Positions 8,676 to 17,395 of a stretch of DNA of 64,000 nt are shown here, one piece after another. Position 1 is the stretch's first letter; every line of letters starts with the position of its first letter. Under the pieces are notes generated by a model. The model saw nothing but the letters and a program-made list of their open reading frames with translations. It did no database searches and was not told the origin of the DNA. Position numbers and translations under genes: made by a program. Source of the DNA: JBGQOJ01 sp052119585 (GTDB lineage: Bacteria; Pseudomonadota; Alphaproteobacteria; Rhodobacterales; Rhodobacteraceae); assembly GCF_052119585.1 (NCBI RefSeq), contig NZ_JBGQOJ010000002.1, forward strand, positions 186,001 to 250,000. The letters are read 5' to 3'.

Positions 8676-9560
8676 TCATTCGGCTTTCGGGATCGCCTTG
8701 AGGTAGGCCGCAACTGCGGCGCGGTCGCTGTCGGGCAGCTTTGCCAGATTCTCGACCACCGCCACCATATGCCCGCCCACCGTGTCATACTCGGGGGTAA
8801 AGCCGGTGGTCAGATACTCGATGATCTCGTCGCTTGACCATGTCAGCCCGGCGGGGGTGATATTGGGGATCGTGCCTTTCCCGTTCGGATTTGGCGCACC
8901 CGCCAGCCAGCGGTCCCGCTGCAAACCGCCCAGCGCATTGCGCGGCGTGTGGCATTCGCCGCAATGCGCCAGCGCCTCGACAATGTAGCGACCCCGCTCC
9001 AGTTCCGGCGTCGGCGCATCGGCCAAAACCCAATCCTCGCGCAGGAACAACAGCTTCCAAAAGCCCAGCGCCCGCCGGATGTTGAAGGGAAACCCGACCT
9101 CGTGCGGTTGGCTTGGCGTGGCATCGGCGGGCAGGGTGGCAAGATAGGCCCGCAGGTCGGCCACATCCGTGTCGGTCATGCGGCTATAGGCGGCATAGGG
9201 CAAAGCGGGGTAATAATGCTGCCCCGCCGGAGAGGTGCCATGCCGCAGCGCCGTCAGCAGATCCAGCGTCGACCATGCGCCGATCCCCTGATCCACATCG
9301 GTCGAGATATTGGGGGCGATGAAGGTGCCGAAATCGGAGGCGAACCGCTGGCCACCGGACAAAACGGGCTGTGCCGTCTCTGTCGCGCCCGGCGCCACAT
9401 GGCAAGAGGCGCAGCCCGCAGCGGTGAACACAAGTGCCCCCCGCGCGGCGTCACCCATCGGCACCGGCAGGGCAGGGTCGGTGACGTCAGGCGCGCTTAG
9501 CACCCAGGCCGCAGCCGCACCGGCGACACATAACCCGCCAATAAACATGAAAATCCGCAT
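8676..9560 (-). CDS. Diheme cytochrome c
   Basis: 294 residues from the chosen start at 9560, which has GGAAAG upstream; an ATG 33 bases earlier has no ribosome site. An N-terminal hydrophobic stretch (residues 3-21) is a signal peptide or membrane anchor. Two class I cytochrome c domains follow, with haem motifs CASCH (50-54) and CGECH (200-204) and candidate axial methionines further on. The layout resembles two-haem cytochrome subunits that pass electrons from periplasmic dehydrogenases to the respiratory chain. It follows the cytochrome c' gene with a gap of 68 bp, so the two are probably one transcript. The electron donor is not identifiable here. Confidence 0.85.
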   Translation of the reverse strand: MRIFMFIGGLCVAGAAAAWVLSAPDVTDPALPVPMGDAARGALVFTAAGCASCHVAPGATETAQPVLSGGQRFASDFGTFIAPNISTDVDQGIGAWSTLDLLTALRHGTSPAGQHYYPALPYAAYSRMTDTDVADLRAYLATLPADATPSQPHEVGFPFNIRRALGFWKLLFLREDWVLADAPTPELERGRYIVEALAHCGECHTPRNALGGLQRDRWLAGAPNPNGKGTIPNITPAGLTWSSDEIIEYLTTGFTPEYDTVGGHMVAVVENLAKLPDSDRAAVAAYLKAIPKAE

Positions 9561-9628
9561 TACACCCGCTTTCCGTAGGTCGGGCCGCCCCATGTCTCAT
9601 GCATGGCTCCGGGCGGCCCTACTGGGTA

Positions 9629-10087
9629 TCACTCTGGCGCGCGATAGACCTTGTGACAAGCAGAACACGCCCCGCCAAGCGCGCCCATCGCCGCCTGAAG
9701 CGAGGCAAGGTCGGTCCCTGCCGCCACCTGCATCGCATCCGTCGAATCAGACAGCGCCAGCGCTTTCGCCATGACATCATCCATATTTTCCCAGATTTCG
9801 GGCAGGGCGCGGGTGTTTTCCGCACTCAACTGGTCGGTGCCTTCCATCCAGATGCGGGACTGGTCCAGTTTCGTCAGACGGGCCAGATTGGTCGCGGCCT
9901 TGGTCGCCAGATCGGCATCGTAGGGCAAGGTTCCCTTGGCCATCGCGCCAAGCGGGGCAAGGTTGAACGCGTAAAGGGTCATCTGCGATTTGCGGGCCTT
10001 GATGGCCTCATCGGCTTCGCCCTCGGCAAAGGCGGGCAGCGCGCAGGATACTATCAGGCTTAGGGTCAATAGGGGGCGGAACAGCAT
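9629..10087 (-). CDS. Cytochrome c'
   Basis: 152 residues from ATG 10087, chosen because it begins a clean signal peptide (MLFRPLLTLSLIVSCALPAFA). The mature part is helical and ends with the single haem motif CSACH (141-145) followed by 'KVYRAPE', the C-terminal haem position typical of cytochrome c' four-helix bundles. Family members bind NO and CO and often protect against nitrosative stress. It is upstream of, and probably co-transcribed with, the diheme cytochrome gene. Confidence 0.88.
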   Translation of the reverse strand: MLFRPLLTLSLIVSCALPAFAEGEADEAIKARKSQMTLYAFNLAPLGAMAKGTLPYDADLATKAATNLARLTKLDQSRIWMEGTDQLSAENTRALPEIWENMDDVMAKALALSDSTDAMQVAAGTDLASLQAAMGALGGACSACHKVYRAPE

Positions 10088-10210
10088 GTCGAAACCTCCG
10101 GTTGTCATAATAATATCCGACCAGCTTACCTGTGAATGAAACCCGCGCCAGTCACATTATTTTGCGTGGCCCTGCGACACAGGTCTGAATGCAACTATGC
10201 GCAACACGCC

Positions 10211-10393
10211 CTAGCGCACAAGTTTCCCGCCGCGTTGTATCTCGGGCACCCAATCAGGTGTTCCAAAGACCTTTTCCAGCCCGAACAGCGCCAGACAGAC
10301 CAGGATCACCCCGATTGTCAGTTTGACCCGCCCCATCGACGGCGGATTGCGCGCCCATTTCGAGGCCCGCAAAAGCCAGCGCATGTGGTTCAT
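10211..10393 (-). CDS. Small single-pass membrane protein
   Basis: 60 residues with one membrane segment (about 25-44, 'LTIGVILVCLALFGLEKVFG') preceded by a basic N-terminus containing 'RWLLRASKWARNPPS'. Its start overlaps the hpt stop by 4 bp, which argues for a real, translationally coupled gene. The function is unknown; I know of no characterised homologue. Confidence 0.65.
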   Translation of the reverse strand: MNHMRWLLRASKWARNPPSMGRVKLTIGVILVCLALFGLEKVFGTPDWVPEIQRGGKLVR

Positions 10394-10929
10394 TCTTTGA
10401 ACCTGACCTTGCCGATATAGGGCAGGTTACGGTTGCGCTGCGCGTAGTCGATGCCGTAGCCTACGACAAATTCATCGGGAATTTCGAAGCCGATCCAGTC
10501 GGCCTTTACATCGGCCTCGCGGCGCGATGGCTTGTCCAGCAAGGCAATCGTCTGCATCCGCTTCGGCTCTCTCGAGGCCAGCAGCCCGATCACATGCTTC
10601 AGGGTAAATCCGGTATCGACGATGTCCTCGACCACCAGCACATCCTTGCCGCCGATCTCGCCCCGAAGGTCCTTCAGGATGCGAACCTCGCGGCTGGAGG
10701 TGGTGCCGTCGCCATAGCTGGATGCCTCCAGAAAATCGACCTCGACCGGAAGATCCAGTTCCCGGACCAGATCGGCGATGAACACGAATGATCCGCGCAG
10801 CAGCCCCACGACGATCAGCTTTTCGGTGTCCGCATAATGCGCCTCGATCTTGCGCGCCAGGGCCTCGATCCGCGCGGCAATCGCCTTGGCGCTGATCATC
10901 TTGTCTATCACGTAGTTGCCTTGCGCCAT
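10390..10929 (-). CDS. hpt: Hypoxanthine phosphoribosyltransferase
   Basis: 179 residues from ATG 10929 (MAQGNYVIDKMIS). It converts hypoxanthine or guanine plus PRPP to IMP or GMP in purine salvage. The PRPP-binding motif is 'VLVVEDIVDTGFTL', preceded by the flexible catalytic loop 'SSYGDGTTSSREV'. The 'LDKPSRREADVKADWIGFEIPDEFVVGYGIDY' region is the base-binding and hood part typical of Hpt. It is divergent from ratA, with 69 bp between the starts. Confidence 0.93.
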   Translation of the reverse strand: MAQGNYVIDKMISAKAIAARIEALARKIEAHYADTEKLIVVGLLRGSFVFIADLVRELDLPVEVDFLEASSYGDGTTSSREVRILKDLRGEIGGKDVLVVEDIVDTGFTLKHVIGLLASREPKRMQTIALLDKPSRREADVKADWIGFEIPDEFVVGYGIDYAQRNRNLPYIGKVRFKE

Positions 10930-10998
10930 AACGCCCCCTTGATTTCCGGTGCCCATCCTACCTATCAACGTGGCACTGTCACGAAGAAACGGAACCCG

Positions 10999-11454
10999 AT
11001 GCCGACCCATAGCGAAACGCGCAACCTGCCTTATACCGCCCGCCAGATGTATGATCTTGTGGCCGATGTCGCCAGTTATCCGCAATTCCTGCCGTGGTGT
11101 GCCGCCGCGCGGATCCGGTCTGTGACGCCAAACGGGCAGGGCGGCGATGTCATGCTGGCAGATCTGGTGATCAGTTTCAAAGTGTTCCGCGAAAAGTTCG
11201 GCAGCCGCGTGATCCTGTGGCCGGATGAACTGCGGGTCGATACCGAATATCTGGACGGCCCGTTCAAGTTCATGAAATCCAACTGGGGGTTCAAAGACAC
11301 TCAGGGCGGTTGCGAGGTCACGTTCTTCGTCGATTTCGAGTTCAAGAACAAGATATTGCAGGGCATCATCGGTGTGGTCTTCAACGAGGCGATGCAGCGC
11401 GTGGTGCGCGCATTCGAAACCCGGGCCGCAGCGCTTTATGGATCAACGTCGTGA
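10999..11454 (+). CDS. RatA/COQ10-like START-domain protein
   Basis: 151 residues of the SRPBCC/START superfamily ('YTARQMYDLVADVASYPQFLPWC' region, 'GFKDTQGGCEVTFFVDFEFKN' region). Bacterial members are annotated RatA; the eukaryotic homologue Coq10 binds ubiquinone and supports respiration, which is the more likely role here. The next gene begins at a GTG overlapping the stop by 4 bp (GTGA), so the two are translationally coupled. No antitoxin gene (ratB) is adjacent. Confidence 0.85.
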   Translation: MPTHSETRNLPYTARQMYDLVADVASYPQFLPWCAAARIRSVTPNGQGGDVMLADLVISFKVFREKFGSRVILWPDELRVDTEYLDGPFKFMKSNWGFKDTQGGCEVTFFVDFEFKNKILQGIIGVVFNEAMQRVVRAFETRAAALYGSTS

Positions 11455-12755
11455 CCCTGTCCCTGACCGCCCGCATCGCGAACTTCGCCCTTATGCCCGC
11501 ACGCGACATCCCCGACAGCGCCCGCGATGTCATGCGCCTGTCGTTGCTTGACTGGGCCGCGGTGGGCATCGCCGGACAAGACGAACCCGTGGCGCGGATC
11601 ACTCGCGACATGGCGCTGGCAGAGGCGGGCAGGCCGGTCGCCACGGTCATCGGCAGTGCCATGCGCCTGCCGCCCCGCGCCGCCGCACTGGTCAACGGGG
11701 CCACCAGCCACGCGCTGGATTACGACGACACGCATTTCGCCCATATCGGGCACCCTTCGGTCGCGGTTGTTCCCGCCGCATTGGCTATGGCCGAACAAAC
11801 CGGTGCCACGGGGGCCGCGTTTCTGGATGCGGCGCTGATCGGGGTCGAAACCTCGATCCGCGTCGGCGCATGGCTGGGGCGCGCGCATTATCAAACCGGG
11901 TTTCACCAGACCGGAACCGCCGGTGCCTTTGGGGCAACTGCCGCCGCCTGCCGGCTGTTGGGGCTGGATGCCACCCGAACCGCCCATGCCTTGGGGTTGG
12001 TCGCCACCCGCGCCTCGGGCCTGAAATCGCAGTTCGGAACAATGGGCAAACCCTTCAATGCGGGAATTGCCGCCAGCAACGGTGTCGAGGCGGCGCTGTT
12101 GGCCGGGGCGGGCTTTGTCTCGAACCCTCGGGGGATCGAAACCGCACAAGGCTTTGGCCCGACCCACGCAGGCGAGGCGATCTGGTCCGCGCTGGACGGG
12201 CTGGGAACCCGCTTTTTGTTCGAAACCGTCCAGCATAAATTCCACGCCTGCTGCCACGGCACCCATGCGGCACTCGAGGCACTCGCGGCGCTGAAGGCGC
12301 AGGGCGGCAACAATGAGGTCACAGGTGTTACGATCACCACGCACTCCCGCTGGCTGACGGTTTGCAACGTTTTGGCGCCGGTCACGGGGCTGGAGGCAAA
12401 GTTCAGCTATCGCCTGACAGCGGCCATGATGCTGTCCGGCTATGACACCGGTGCGCTGGAGACGTTCAGCGATGCGCTCTGCGCTGATCCTGCCCTTTGC
12501 GCGTTGCGCGACCGCGTCGAGGTGAAAACAGACGATGCCATGGCCGAAACCGCCTGTCTGGTGCGGCTGGACCACGCGGATGGCACATCAAAAGAGCAGT
12601 TTCACGATCTAGACACGCCGATGCCACTGGCGGCGCGCCGTGACAAGATCCGTGCAAAAGCGCGCAGCCTGCTGGGCCGTGATCGTGAAAGCGCGGTGTG
12701 GTCTGCGGTAGAGTCCGGTGATCTGGCGCTTTTCACGACCAGCCTGCGCCCCTGA
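11451..12755 (+). CDS. MmgE/PrpD family protein
   Basis: 434 residues from GTG 11451, chosen because it overlaps the ratA stop (GTGA) and starts just before the family's N-terminal helix 'LTARIANFALMPARDIPDSARD'. The family includes 2-methylcitrate dehydratase PrpD and related lyases and epimerases. Visible family blocks include 'NGATSHALDYDDTH', 'HPSVAVVPAALA', 'GLKSQFGTMGKPFNAG' and 'KFHACCHGTHAALEAL'. No methylcitrate-cycle genes are near, so the substrate is open. Confidence 0.88.
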   Translation: MTLSLTARIANFALMPARDIPDSARDVMRLSLLDWAAVGIAGQDEPVARITRDMALAEAGRPVATVIGSAMRLPPRAAALVNGATSHALDYDDTHFAHIGHPSVAVVPAALAMAEQTGATGAAFLDAALIGVETSIRVGAWLGRAHYQTGFHQTGTAGAFGATAAACRLLGLDATRTAHALGLVATRASGLKSQFGTMGKPFNAGIAASNGVEAALLAGAGFVSNPRGIETAQGFGPTHAGEAIWSALDGLGTRFLFETVQHKFHACCHGTHAALEALAALKAQGGNNEVTGVTITTHSRWLTVCNVLAPVTGLEAKFSYRLTAAMMLSGYDTGALETFSDALCADPALCALRDRVEVKTDDAMAETACLVRLDHADGTSKEQFHDLDTPMPLAARRDKIRAKARSLLGRDRESAVWSAVESGDLALFTTSLRP

Positions 12756-12792
12756 TCCGGCAGCGGCGCAGGCAAGCCTGAAGGGGCCGATG

Positions 12793-13974
12793 TTACGACA
12801 TCATGTCATATGCGCGTTCGCCGTGCTGGCTTAGATCCAGGCCACCCGTTTCGGTTTCGGCGTCCACGCGGAAGGTCGTGACGAAAGCCGCGAATTTCAC
12901 CAGAACGAAGGTCACGGCAAGCGTATAGACACCGACAATAGCCAGGGCGCCCAACTGTGCGGCCCATGATCCTGCGCCGAATGCCGCGATCATGACGGTG
13001 CCGAAAATTCCGCCCACGCCGTGGACGGCAAAGACATCGAGTGTGTCGTCGATTTTGGCAACATTCCGGATCAGGTTGACCATCTCCTGACACAGGATGC
13101 CAGCGATGCCGCCGATGATCATCGCCTCGACCGGGCCGACAAAGCCCGAGGCGGGAGTGATCGACGCAAGGCCCGCGATTGTGCCTGTGACAATGCCGAC
13201 CAGCGAGGCGCGGCCGTATTTGATCTTTTCCCACAGCGCCCAGGTCAGGGATGCGGTCGCGGCAGAGATATGCGTGACCGTCAGCGCCATTGCGGCGCCG
13301 CCATCAGCGGCCAGTTGCGAGCCGCCGTTGAAGCCGAACCATCCGACCCAAAGCATCGCGGCGCCGATCATCACATAGCCCGGGTTGTGCGGTGGCTTAT
13401 GGCGGTCGCGGCGTGGCCCGAGCATGACCGCGATCAGCAGTGCGGCCAGGCCCGCCGTTTCATGCACAACGATACCGCCCGCGAAATCCTTGACCCCGAC
13501 AGCCCCCAGAACACCACCGTCCGACAGCATCCCGCCGCCCCAGATCCAATGTGCCACCGGCGCATAACACAGCAGCATCCAGAGCCCCGAGAACAGCAAC
13601 ACAAAGCCAAATCCTATGCGTTCGACATAGGCACCGACAATCAGGGCCGGTGTGATGATCGCGAAGGTCATCTGGAACGCAAAGAACAGGACCTCGGGCA
13701 GGGTGCCTTTGACCGTTTCGGCGTCGATGCCCAGCAGGAACATCTTGCCCAGTCCGCCCCAATAGCCCGAGGTGCCGCTGCCAAAGGCGATGGAATAACC
13801 GAAGGCAAGCCAGAGCACGCTCATCAGGGCGGCAATGGCGTAGCACTGCATGAAAACGCTTAGCACGTTTCGCGCACGCACCAGACCGCCGTAAAACAAC
13901 GCCAGTCCCGGCAATGTCATAAAGAGGACAAGTGCCGTGGCGACGATCATCCACGCTGTATCTGCTCCGTTCAT
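12793..13974 (-). CDS. amtB: Ammonium transporter Amt
   Basis: 393 residues, eleven membrane segments, no cleaved signal. It takes up ammonium across the inner membrane. The twin pore histidines are present: His171 in 'VVHETAGLAALL' and His318 in 'FAVHGVGGIFGT'. The C-terminal tail, which GlnK/GlnB regulates in other species, ends 'LDLSQHGERAYDMMS'. No glnK gene precedes it, which is unusual since amtB often sits behind glnK. Two palindromes of the form TGCC-N9-GGCA lie 109-156 bp upstream and probably bind NtrC. Confidence 0.94.
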   Translation of the reverse strand: MNGADTAWMIVATALVLFMTLPGLALFYGGLVRARNVLSVFMQCYAIAALMSVLWLAFGYSIAFGSGTSGYWGGLGKMFLLGIDAETVKGTLPEVLFFAFQMTFAIITPALIVGAYVERIGFGFVLLFSGLWMLLCYAPVAHWIWGGGMLSDGGVLGAVGVKDFAGGIVVHETAGLAALLIAVMLGPRRDRHKPPHNPGYVMIGAAMLWVGWFGFNGGSQLAADGGAAMALTVTHISAATASLTWALWEKIKYGRASLVGIVTGTIAGLASITPASGFVGPVEAMIIGGIAGILCQEMVNLIRNVAKIDDTLDVFAVHGVGGIFGTVMIAAFGAGSWAAQLGALAIVGVYTLAVTFVLVKFAAFVTTFRVDAETETGGLDLSQHGERAYDMMS

Positions 13975-14082
13975 CCTGTTTTTCCTTCACGAAATTCGTT
14001 TCAGGCGAACAACCGGACGAAAGACGCAAAGGAAAGAGGCATGCAGAGGATCAAGCGCCCAAACAATGCGCAGTTTCTGAAA

Positions 14083-14099
14083 TGCCCATTATTTAGGCT
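14083..14099. promoter_or_regulatory. Candidate NtrC site 1 upstream of amt
   Basis: TGCC-CATTATTTA-GGCT fits TGCC-N9-GGCA with one mismatch in the last base and an AT-rich centre. Its centre is 31 bp (three helical turns) from the next site. It matches the site in front of dusB-ntrBC at 14 of 17 positions. Confidence 0.55.
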
Positions 14100-14113
14100 G
14101 ATATATTCCATAT

Positions 14114-14130
14114 TGCCCCAATATAAGGCA
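14114..14130. promoter_or_regulatory. Candidate NtrC site 2 upstream of amt
   Basis: TGCC-CCAATATAA-GGCA is a full match to TGCC-N9-GGCA. It ends one base before the stop of the pncC gene. It overlaps a second small palindrome, ATATTG-CCC-CAATAT (14110-14124). Confidence 0.55.
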
Positions 14131-14604
14131 TCACGAAGATGCCGCAAGAATCAGCATCGACAGCGCCTGCTGGACAGCCGCCACGCGAACATCCGCCCTG
14201 CCGATTGCCCCGAATTCCAGCGTGATCGCATAGGTTTCCGCCTGATCCTGCGCCAGTGCGAAGCAAACACGCCCCTCTGGTTTGAACTCTGATCCGCCGG
14301 GGCCCGCAATGCCGGTGACAGCGATCGCGACATCGGCGTCAGATCGTGACAAGGCGCCGTTGGCCATCTCTATTGCCACCTGTTCGGACACCGCGCCGTG
14401 GTCCTTCAGGGTTGCGGCGCGGACACCCAGCATGCGGATTTTGGCGTCGTTCGAGTAGGTGATAAAGCCACGGTCAAAGACAGCGCTGGACCCCGCGATA
14501 TCGGTGATGGCAGCCGCGACCATGCCGCCAGTGCAGCTTTCTGCGGTCGCGATCATGTAGCCTTTGGCGTTGAAGGCCGTGAACAGATCCAACGCGCGGC
14601 TCAT
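14131..14604 (-). CDS. pncC: CinA C-terminal domain protein, probable NMN amidohydrolase
   Basis: 157 residues from ATG 14604, which overlaps the pgpA stop by 4 bp. It consists only of the CinA C-terminal domain: 'YMIATAESCTGGMVAAAITDIAGSS', 'RGFITYSNDAK', 'AVTGIAGPGGS' and 'KPEGRVCFAL'. In stand-alone form this domain deamidates nicotinamide mononucleotide to nicotinate mononucleotide for NAD recycling. The catalytic Ser is in 'ESCTGG'. It is the last gene of the ispDF-pgpA-pncC operon. Confidence 0.87.
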   Translation of the reverse strand: MSRALDLFTAFNAKGYMIATAESCTGGMVAAAITDIAGSSAVFDRGFITYSNDAKIRMLGVRAATLKDHGAVSEQVAIEMANGALSRSDADVAIAVTGIAGPGGSEFKPEGRVCFALAQDQAETYAITLEFGAIGRADVRVAAVQQALSMLILAASS

Positions 14605-15095
14605 AATCCCAGCACCCCATGAGAGAGGCCCGCCGCCGCCATGACGATGACTGCCGCCATCAGGCCCGCGATCACATCGTCCAGCATTACGCCCATCGCG
14701 CCATGCTTGCGGTCGGCCCAGCCGACGGGGCCGGGTTTCCAGATGTCGAACAGCCGAAATGCGATAAAGGCAGTGACCCAGCCCGGATAGGGAAACACCC
14801 AAGGGTCGACGCCAGCATGGCTTAGCCCGAAGGACACCGCCAGCAGCGGAATCCACTGACCGACGACCTCGTCGATGACGATTTCGGACGGGTCCTGATC
14901 GTCAGAGCCGCGGATCACATTCGCTGTGACCCATAGCCCGATGAAAAACATCAATATTGTTGCAGTCAACAAGGCGACGGACCCAAGGGTCGCGTGGATC
15001 AGATAGGCGACGGGGATCGCTGCGGCAGAGCCCCATGTGCCGGGGGCTGGACGTAGCAGCCCGATGTAAAAGAAGGTGGCGATAAAGCGGCTCAT
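14601..15095 (-). CDS. pgpA: Phosphatidylglycerophosphatase A
   Basis: 164 residues, a membrane protein that dephosphorylates phosphatidylglycerol phosphate in phospholipid synthesis. Family motifs are 'GLLRPAPGTWGSAAA', 'IVIDEVVGQWIPL' and the acidic 'GVMLDDVIAGLMAA', with 'FRLFDIWKPGPVGWADRK' between them. It overlaps ispDF and pncC by 4 bp each, so the three are translated together. Confidence 0.92.
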   Translation of the reverse strand: MSRFIATFFYIGLLRPAPGTWGSAAAIPVAYLIHATLGSVALLTATILMFFIGLWVTANVIRGSDDQDPSEIVIDEVVGQWIPLLAVSFGLSHAGVDPWVFPYPGWVTAFIAFRLFDIWKPGPVGWADRKHGAMGVMLDDVIAGLMAAVIVMAAAGLSHGVLGL

Positions 15096-16222
15096 GCTTT
15101 CACCAGCGTCACGGTGGCCATCGCCGCAATGCCTTCTTTGCGCCCGGTAAAGCCAAGCTGTTCCGAGGTTGTCGCCTTGACGCTGATCCGGTCCATGGTC
15201 ATTCCTGTAATGCTCGCCATTTTCTCTCTCATTTCAACGGCATACGGGCCGATCTTCGGGTGTTCGCAGATCAAGGTGCAATCGGCGTTGGTGATGGTAA
15301 AACCACGATCAGTCGCGCGGGAAACGGCGTGGCGCAGGAAGATGTCAGAGGCGGCCCCCTTCCACTGTGGATCCGAGGGCGGAAAGTGCTGGCCGATATC
15401 GCCATCGGCCAAGGCACCGTATATCGCATCGGTGACCGCGTGCATGCCCACGTCGGCATCGGAATGGCCGACCAACCCGTGGCTATGCGGCACCTCGACG
15501 CCACAAAGGGTGACAAAGCTGCCCTCGCCGAAGCGGTGCACGTCAAAGCCGTTGCCGGTGCGAATATCCATCGTCGTCCTCATCAGGTGTTCGGCCCGGG
15601 CAAAGTCCCCTGGCGTGGTTATTTTCAGGTTGGCCTCGTCGCCGGCAACGATCACCACGTCGATGCCTGCGGCGCGCGCCACCTCTACATCATCGGCGGC
15701 ACCGCCTGAATGGGCCAGATGCGCCGCCAGAATATCGGCAAAGTGAAAGCCCTGCGGGGTCTGGGCGCGAAACAAGCCGTGGCGATCCTGTGTGCCTGAC
15801 ACCGTTCCGCCCGATCCGCACCACAGCGCATCGGTGACGGCAAGCGCGGGGGCGGCGGCTTTGGCTGTTTTCAGGGCATCCAGCACATCGCCGATGACCC
15901 GTGGCGATACAAGAGGGCGCGCAACATCGTGAATCAGGACACGGGTGCAGTCAGAGCCCTGAAGCGCCCGCAACCCGGCCAGCACCGAGGCCGCGCGCGT
16001 GGCACTGCCTTCGGCGATCAGGGCATCGGGATAAAAAGCGCCGCGATGCATGTCATCTGCATGTAAAACAAGAATAATCCGGTCAATCAGCGGACTGTTG
16101 CGAAAGGCGTCAACCGTCCAGTCGGTCACGGTTCTGCCGGCAAGCGGCTGCCACTGCTTTGGCAGATCACCGCCCGCGCGGACCCCGCGACCTGCTGCAA
16201 CGATTAGAACAGCCGTTGTCAT
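15092..16222 (-). CDS. ispDF: Bifunctional IspD/IspF of the MEP isoprenoid pathway
   Basis: 376 residues. The N-terminal half (about 1-220) is MEP cytidylyltransferase, with 'VAAGRGVRAGGDLPKQW', 'RVLIHDVARPLVS' and 'ALAVTDALW'. From about residue 221 ('MDIRTGNGFDVHRFGEG') it is 2-C-methyl-D-erythritol 2,4-cyclodiphosphate synthase, with metal ligands in 'GFDVHRF' and 'HSDADVGMHAVTDAIYGAL' and a C-terminal 'KATTSEQLGFTGRKEGIA'. The fusion is common in alphaproteobacteria. It is divergent from dusB; a candidate NtrC site lies in the 189-bp spacer. Confidence 0.95.
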   Translation of the reverse strand: MTTAVLIVAAGRGVRAGGDLPKQWQPLAGRTVTDWTVDAFRNSPLIDRIILVLHADDMHRGAFYPDALIAEGSATRAASVLAGLRALQGSDCTRVLIHDVARPLVSPRVIGDVLDALKTAKAAAPALAVTDALWCGSGGTVSGTQDRHGLFRAQTPQGFHFADILAAHLAHSGGAADDVEVARAAGIDVVIVAGDEANLKITTPGDFARAEHLMRTTMDIRTGNGFDVHRFGEGSFVTLCGVEVPHSHGLVGHSDADVGMHAVTDAIYGALADGDIGQHFPPSDPQWKGAASDIFLRHAVSRATDRGFTITNADCTLICEHPKIGPYAVEMREKMASITGMTMDRISVKATTSEQLGFTGRKEGIAAMATVTLVKA

Positions 16223-16301
16223 GAATTCTCCGGTTTTATGCCTGACATCTGTCTATGGGGTGCGGGCGGTGCTGACAATGGGACAGAAGAGGCGGGCGCA
16301 T

Positions 16302-16318
16302 TGCCTATAATTTAGGCA
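16302..16318. promoter_or_regulatory. Candidate NtrC site upstream of dusB-ntrBC
   Basis: TGCCTA-TAATT-TAGGCA is a perfect 6+6 palindrome and fits TGCC-N9-GGCA. It is 94 bp before the chosen dusB start and 80 bp before the ispDF start. In Rhodobacter the nifR3-ntrB-ntrC operon is known as a unit, so this would be an autoregulatory site; that is inference. Confidence 0.55.
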
Positions 16319-16411
16319 TATGCTGTTTTTGATCAAATAGTCAGGGCGCATGGTTTGCCTTTTGCGGATTGCGGGATTATCTCAAATGACACCTGCTTAA
16401 GGATTAATCAT

Positions 16412-17395
16412 TTGTCTATTCAAGTGGCAAACATCACTTTGAACCCTCCGGTTTTTTTGGCGCCTCTGGCCGGAATCACTGATCTGCCGTTCCGCCAGCT
16501 GGTTGCCAGCTTTGGCGCGGGGCTTGTGGTGTCGGAAATGGTTGCCAGCCAGGAAATGGTGCAGGCCAAACCCGGCGTGCGTGAAAAGGCCGAACTGGGC
16601 TATGGCATTGCCAATACCTCGATCCAGATCGCCGGGCGCGAGGCGCGCTGGATGACCGAGGCCGCGAAGCTGGTCGAGGGCAATGGCGCGCAGATCATCG
16701 ACATCAATATGGGCTGCCCCGCAAAGAAGGTGACGAACGGCTATTCCGGGTCTGCCTTGCTGCGGGATCTGGATCATGCGCTGACCCTGATCGAGGCGGT
16801 TGTGGCCGCAGTCAAGGTGCCGGTGACGCTGAAAACGCGGCTGGGCTGGGATGATGCGTTGCTGAATGCCGCCACCCTTGCCACACGCGCCGAAGGGGCG
16901 GGGATCAGCATGATCACCATCCATGGCCGCACCCGCTGCCAGTTCTACACAGGCCGCGCCGACTGGTCCGCGATCCGCGCCGTGAAACAGGCAGTCGCCA
17001 TTCCCGTGATCGCGAACGGTGACATTACAACCCCCGCCGAAGCCCGACAGGCGCTGGCCCTGTCGGGGGCCGACGGCGTCATGGTCGGGCGCGGGGCACA
17101 GGGCCAACCCTGGCGGCTGGCGGAAATCGCACATGCGTTATACGGCACGCCCGCGCCCGTGGTGCCGACGGGCCACGCCCTGGCCGAGATGGTCAAGGAC
17201 CACTATCGCGCCATGGTCGCGTTTTATGGCTCCGATCTGGGCAACCGCGTCGCGCGCAAACATCTGGGGTGGTATATGGACACAGTCGGAACGCCGCCCG
17301 GCCTGCGCAAGCAGGTTCTGACAGAGCGGGGCACAGATGCGGTTCTGTCCCTGCTGGACCGCGCGATGATGCCGGATGCGCAGGTGGCGGCATGA
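16412..17395 (+). CDS. dusB: tRNA-dihydrouridine synthase DusB (NifR3)
   Basis: 327 residues from TTG 16412, chosen because AAGGA lies nine bases before it and because it gives the usual short N-terminus before 'PPVFLAPLAGITDLPFR'. No ATG exists between 16355 and the conserved region; the ATG at 16355 would add 19 unlike residues. It is an FMN enzyme that reduces uridine in tRNA. Motifs include 'DINMGCPAKKVTNGYSGSALL' with the catalytic Cys in 'MGCPAKK', 'TLKTRLGWD', 'ITIHGRTRCQFYTG' and 'ANGDI'. It overlaps ntrB by 4 bp, the classic nifR3-ntrB-ntrC arrangement. Confidence 0.93.
   Translation: MSIQVANITLNPPVFLAPLAGITDLPFRQLVASFGAGLVVSEMVASQEMVQAKPGVREKAELGYGIANTSIQIAGREARWMTEAAKLVEGNGAQIIDINMGCPAKKVTNGYSGSALLRDLDHALTLIEAVVAAVKVPVTLKTRLGWDDALLNAATLATRAEGAGISMITIHGRTRCQFYTGRADWSAIRAVKQAVAIPVIANGDITTPAEARQALALSGADGVMVGRGAQGQPWRLAEIAHALYGTPAPVVPTGHALAEMVKDHYRAMVAFYGSDLGNRVARKHLGWYMDTVGTPPGLRKQVLTERGTDAVLSLLDRAMMPDAQVAA

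Noticed and set aside
10999..11454. Toxin-antitoxin system ratAB
   Set aside because: A RatA-like protein is present, but the neighbour is an MmgE/PrpD gene rather than ratB. The START domain is better explained by a ubiquinone-related Coq10-like role.
13975..14130. Sigma-54 promoter for amt
   Set aside because: No GG-N10-GC pair with the expected TTGC was found on the minus strand. The local NtrC also lacks GAFTGA, so a sigma-54 promoter is not expected.
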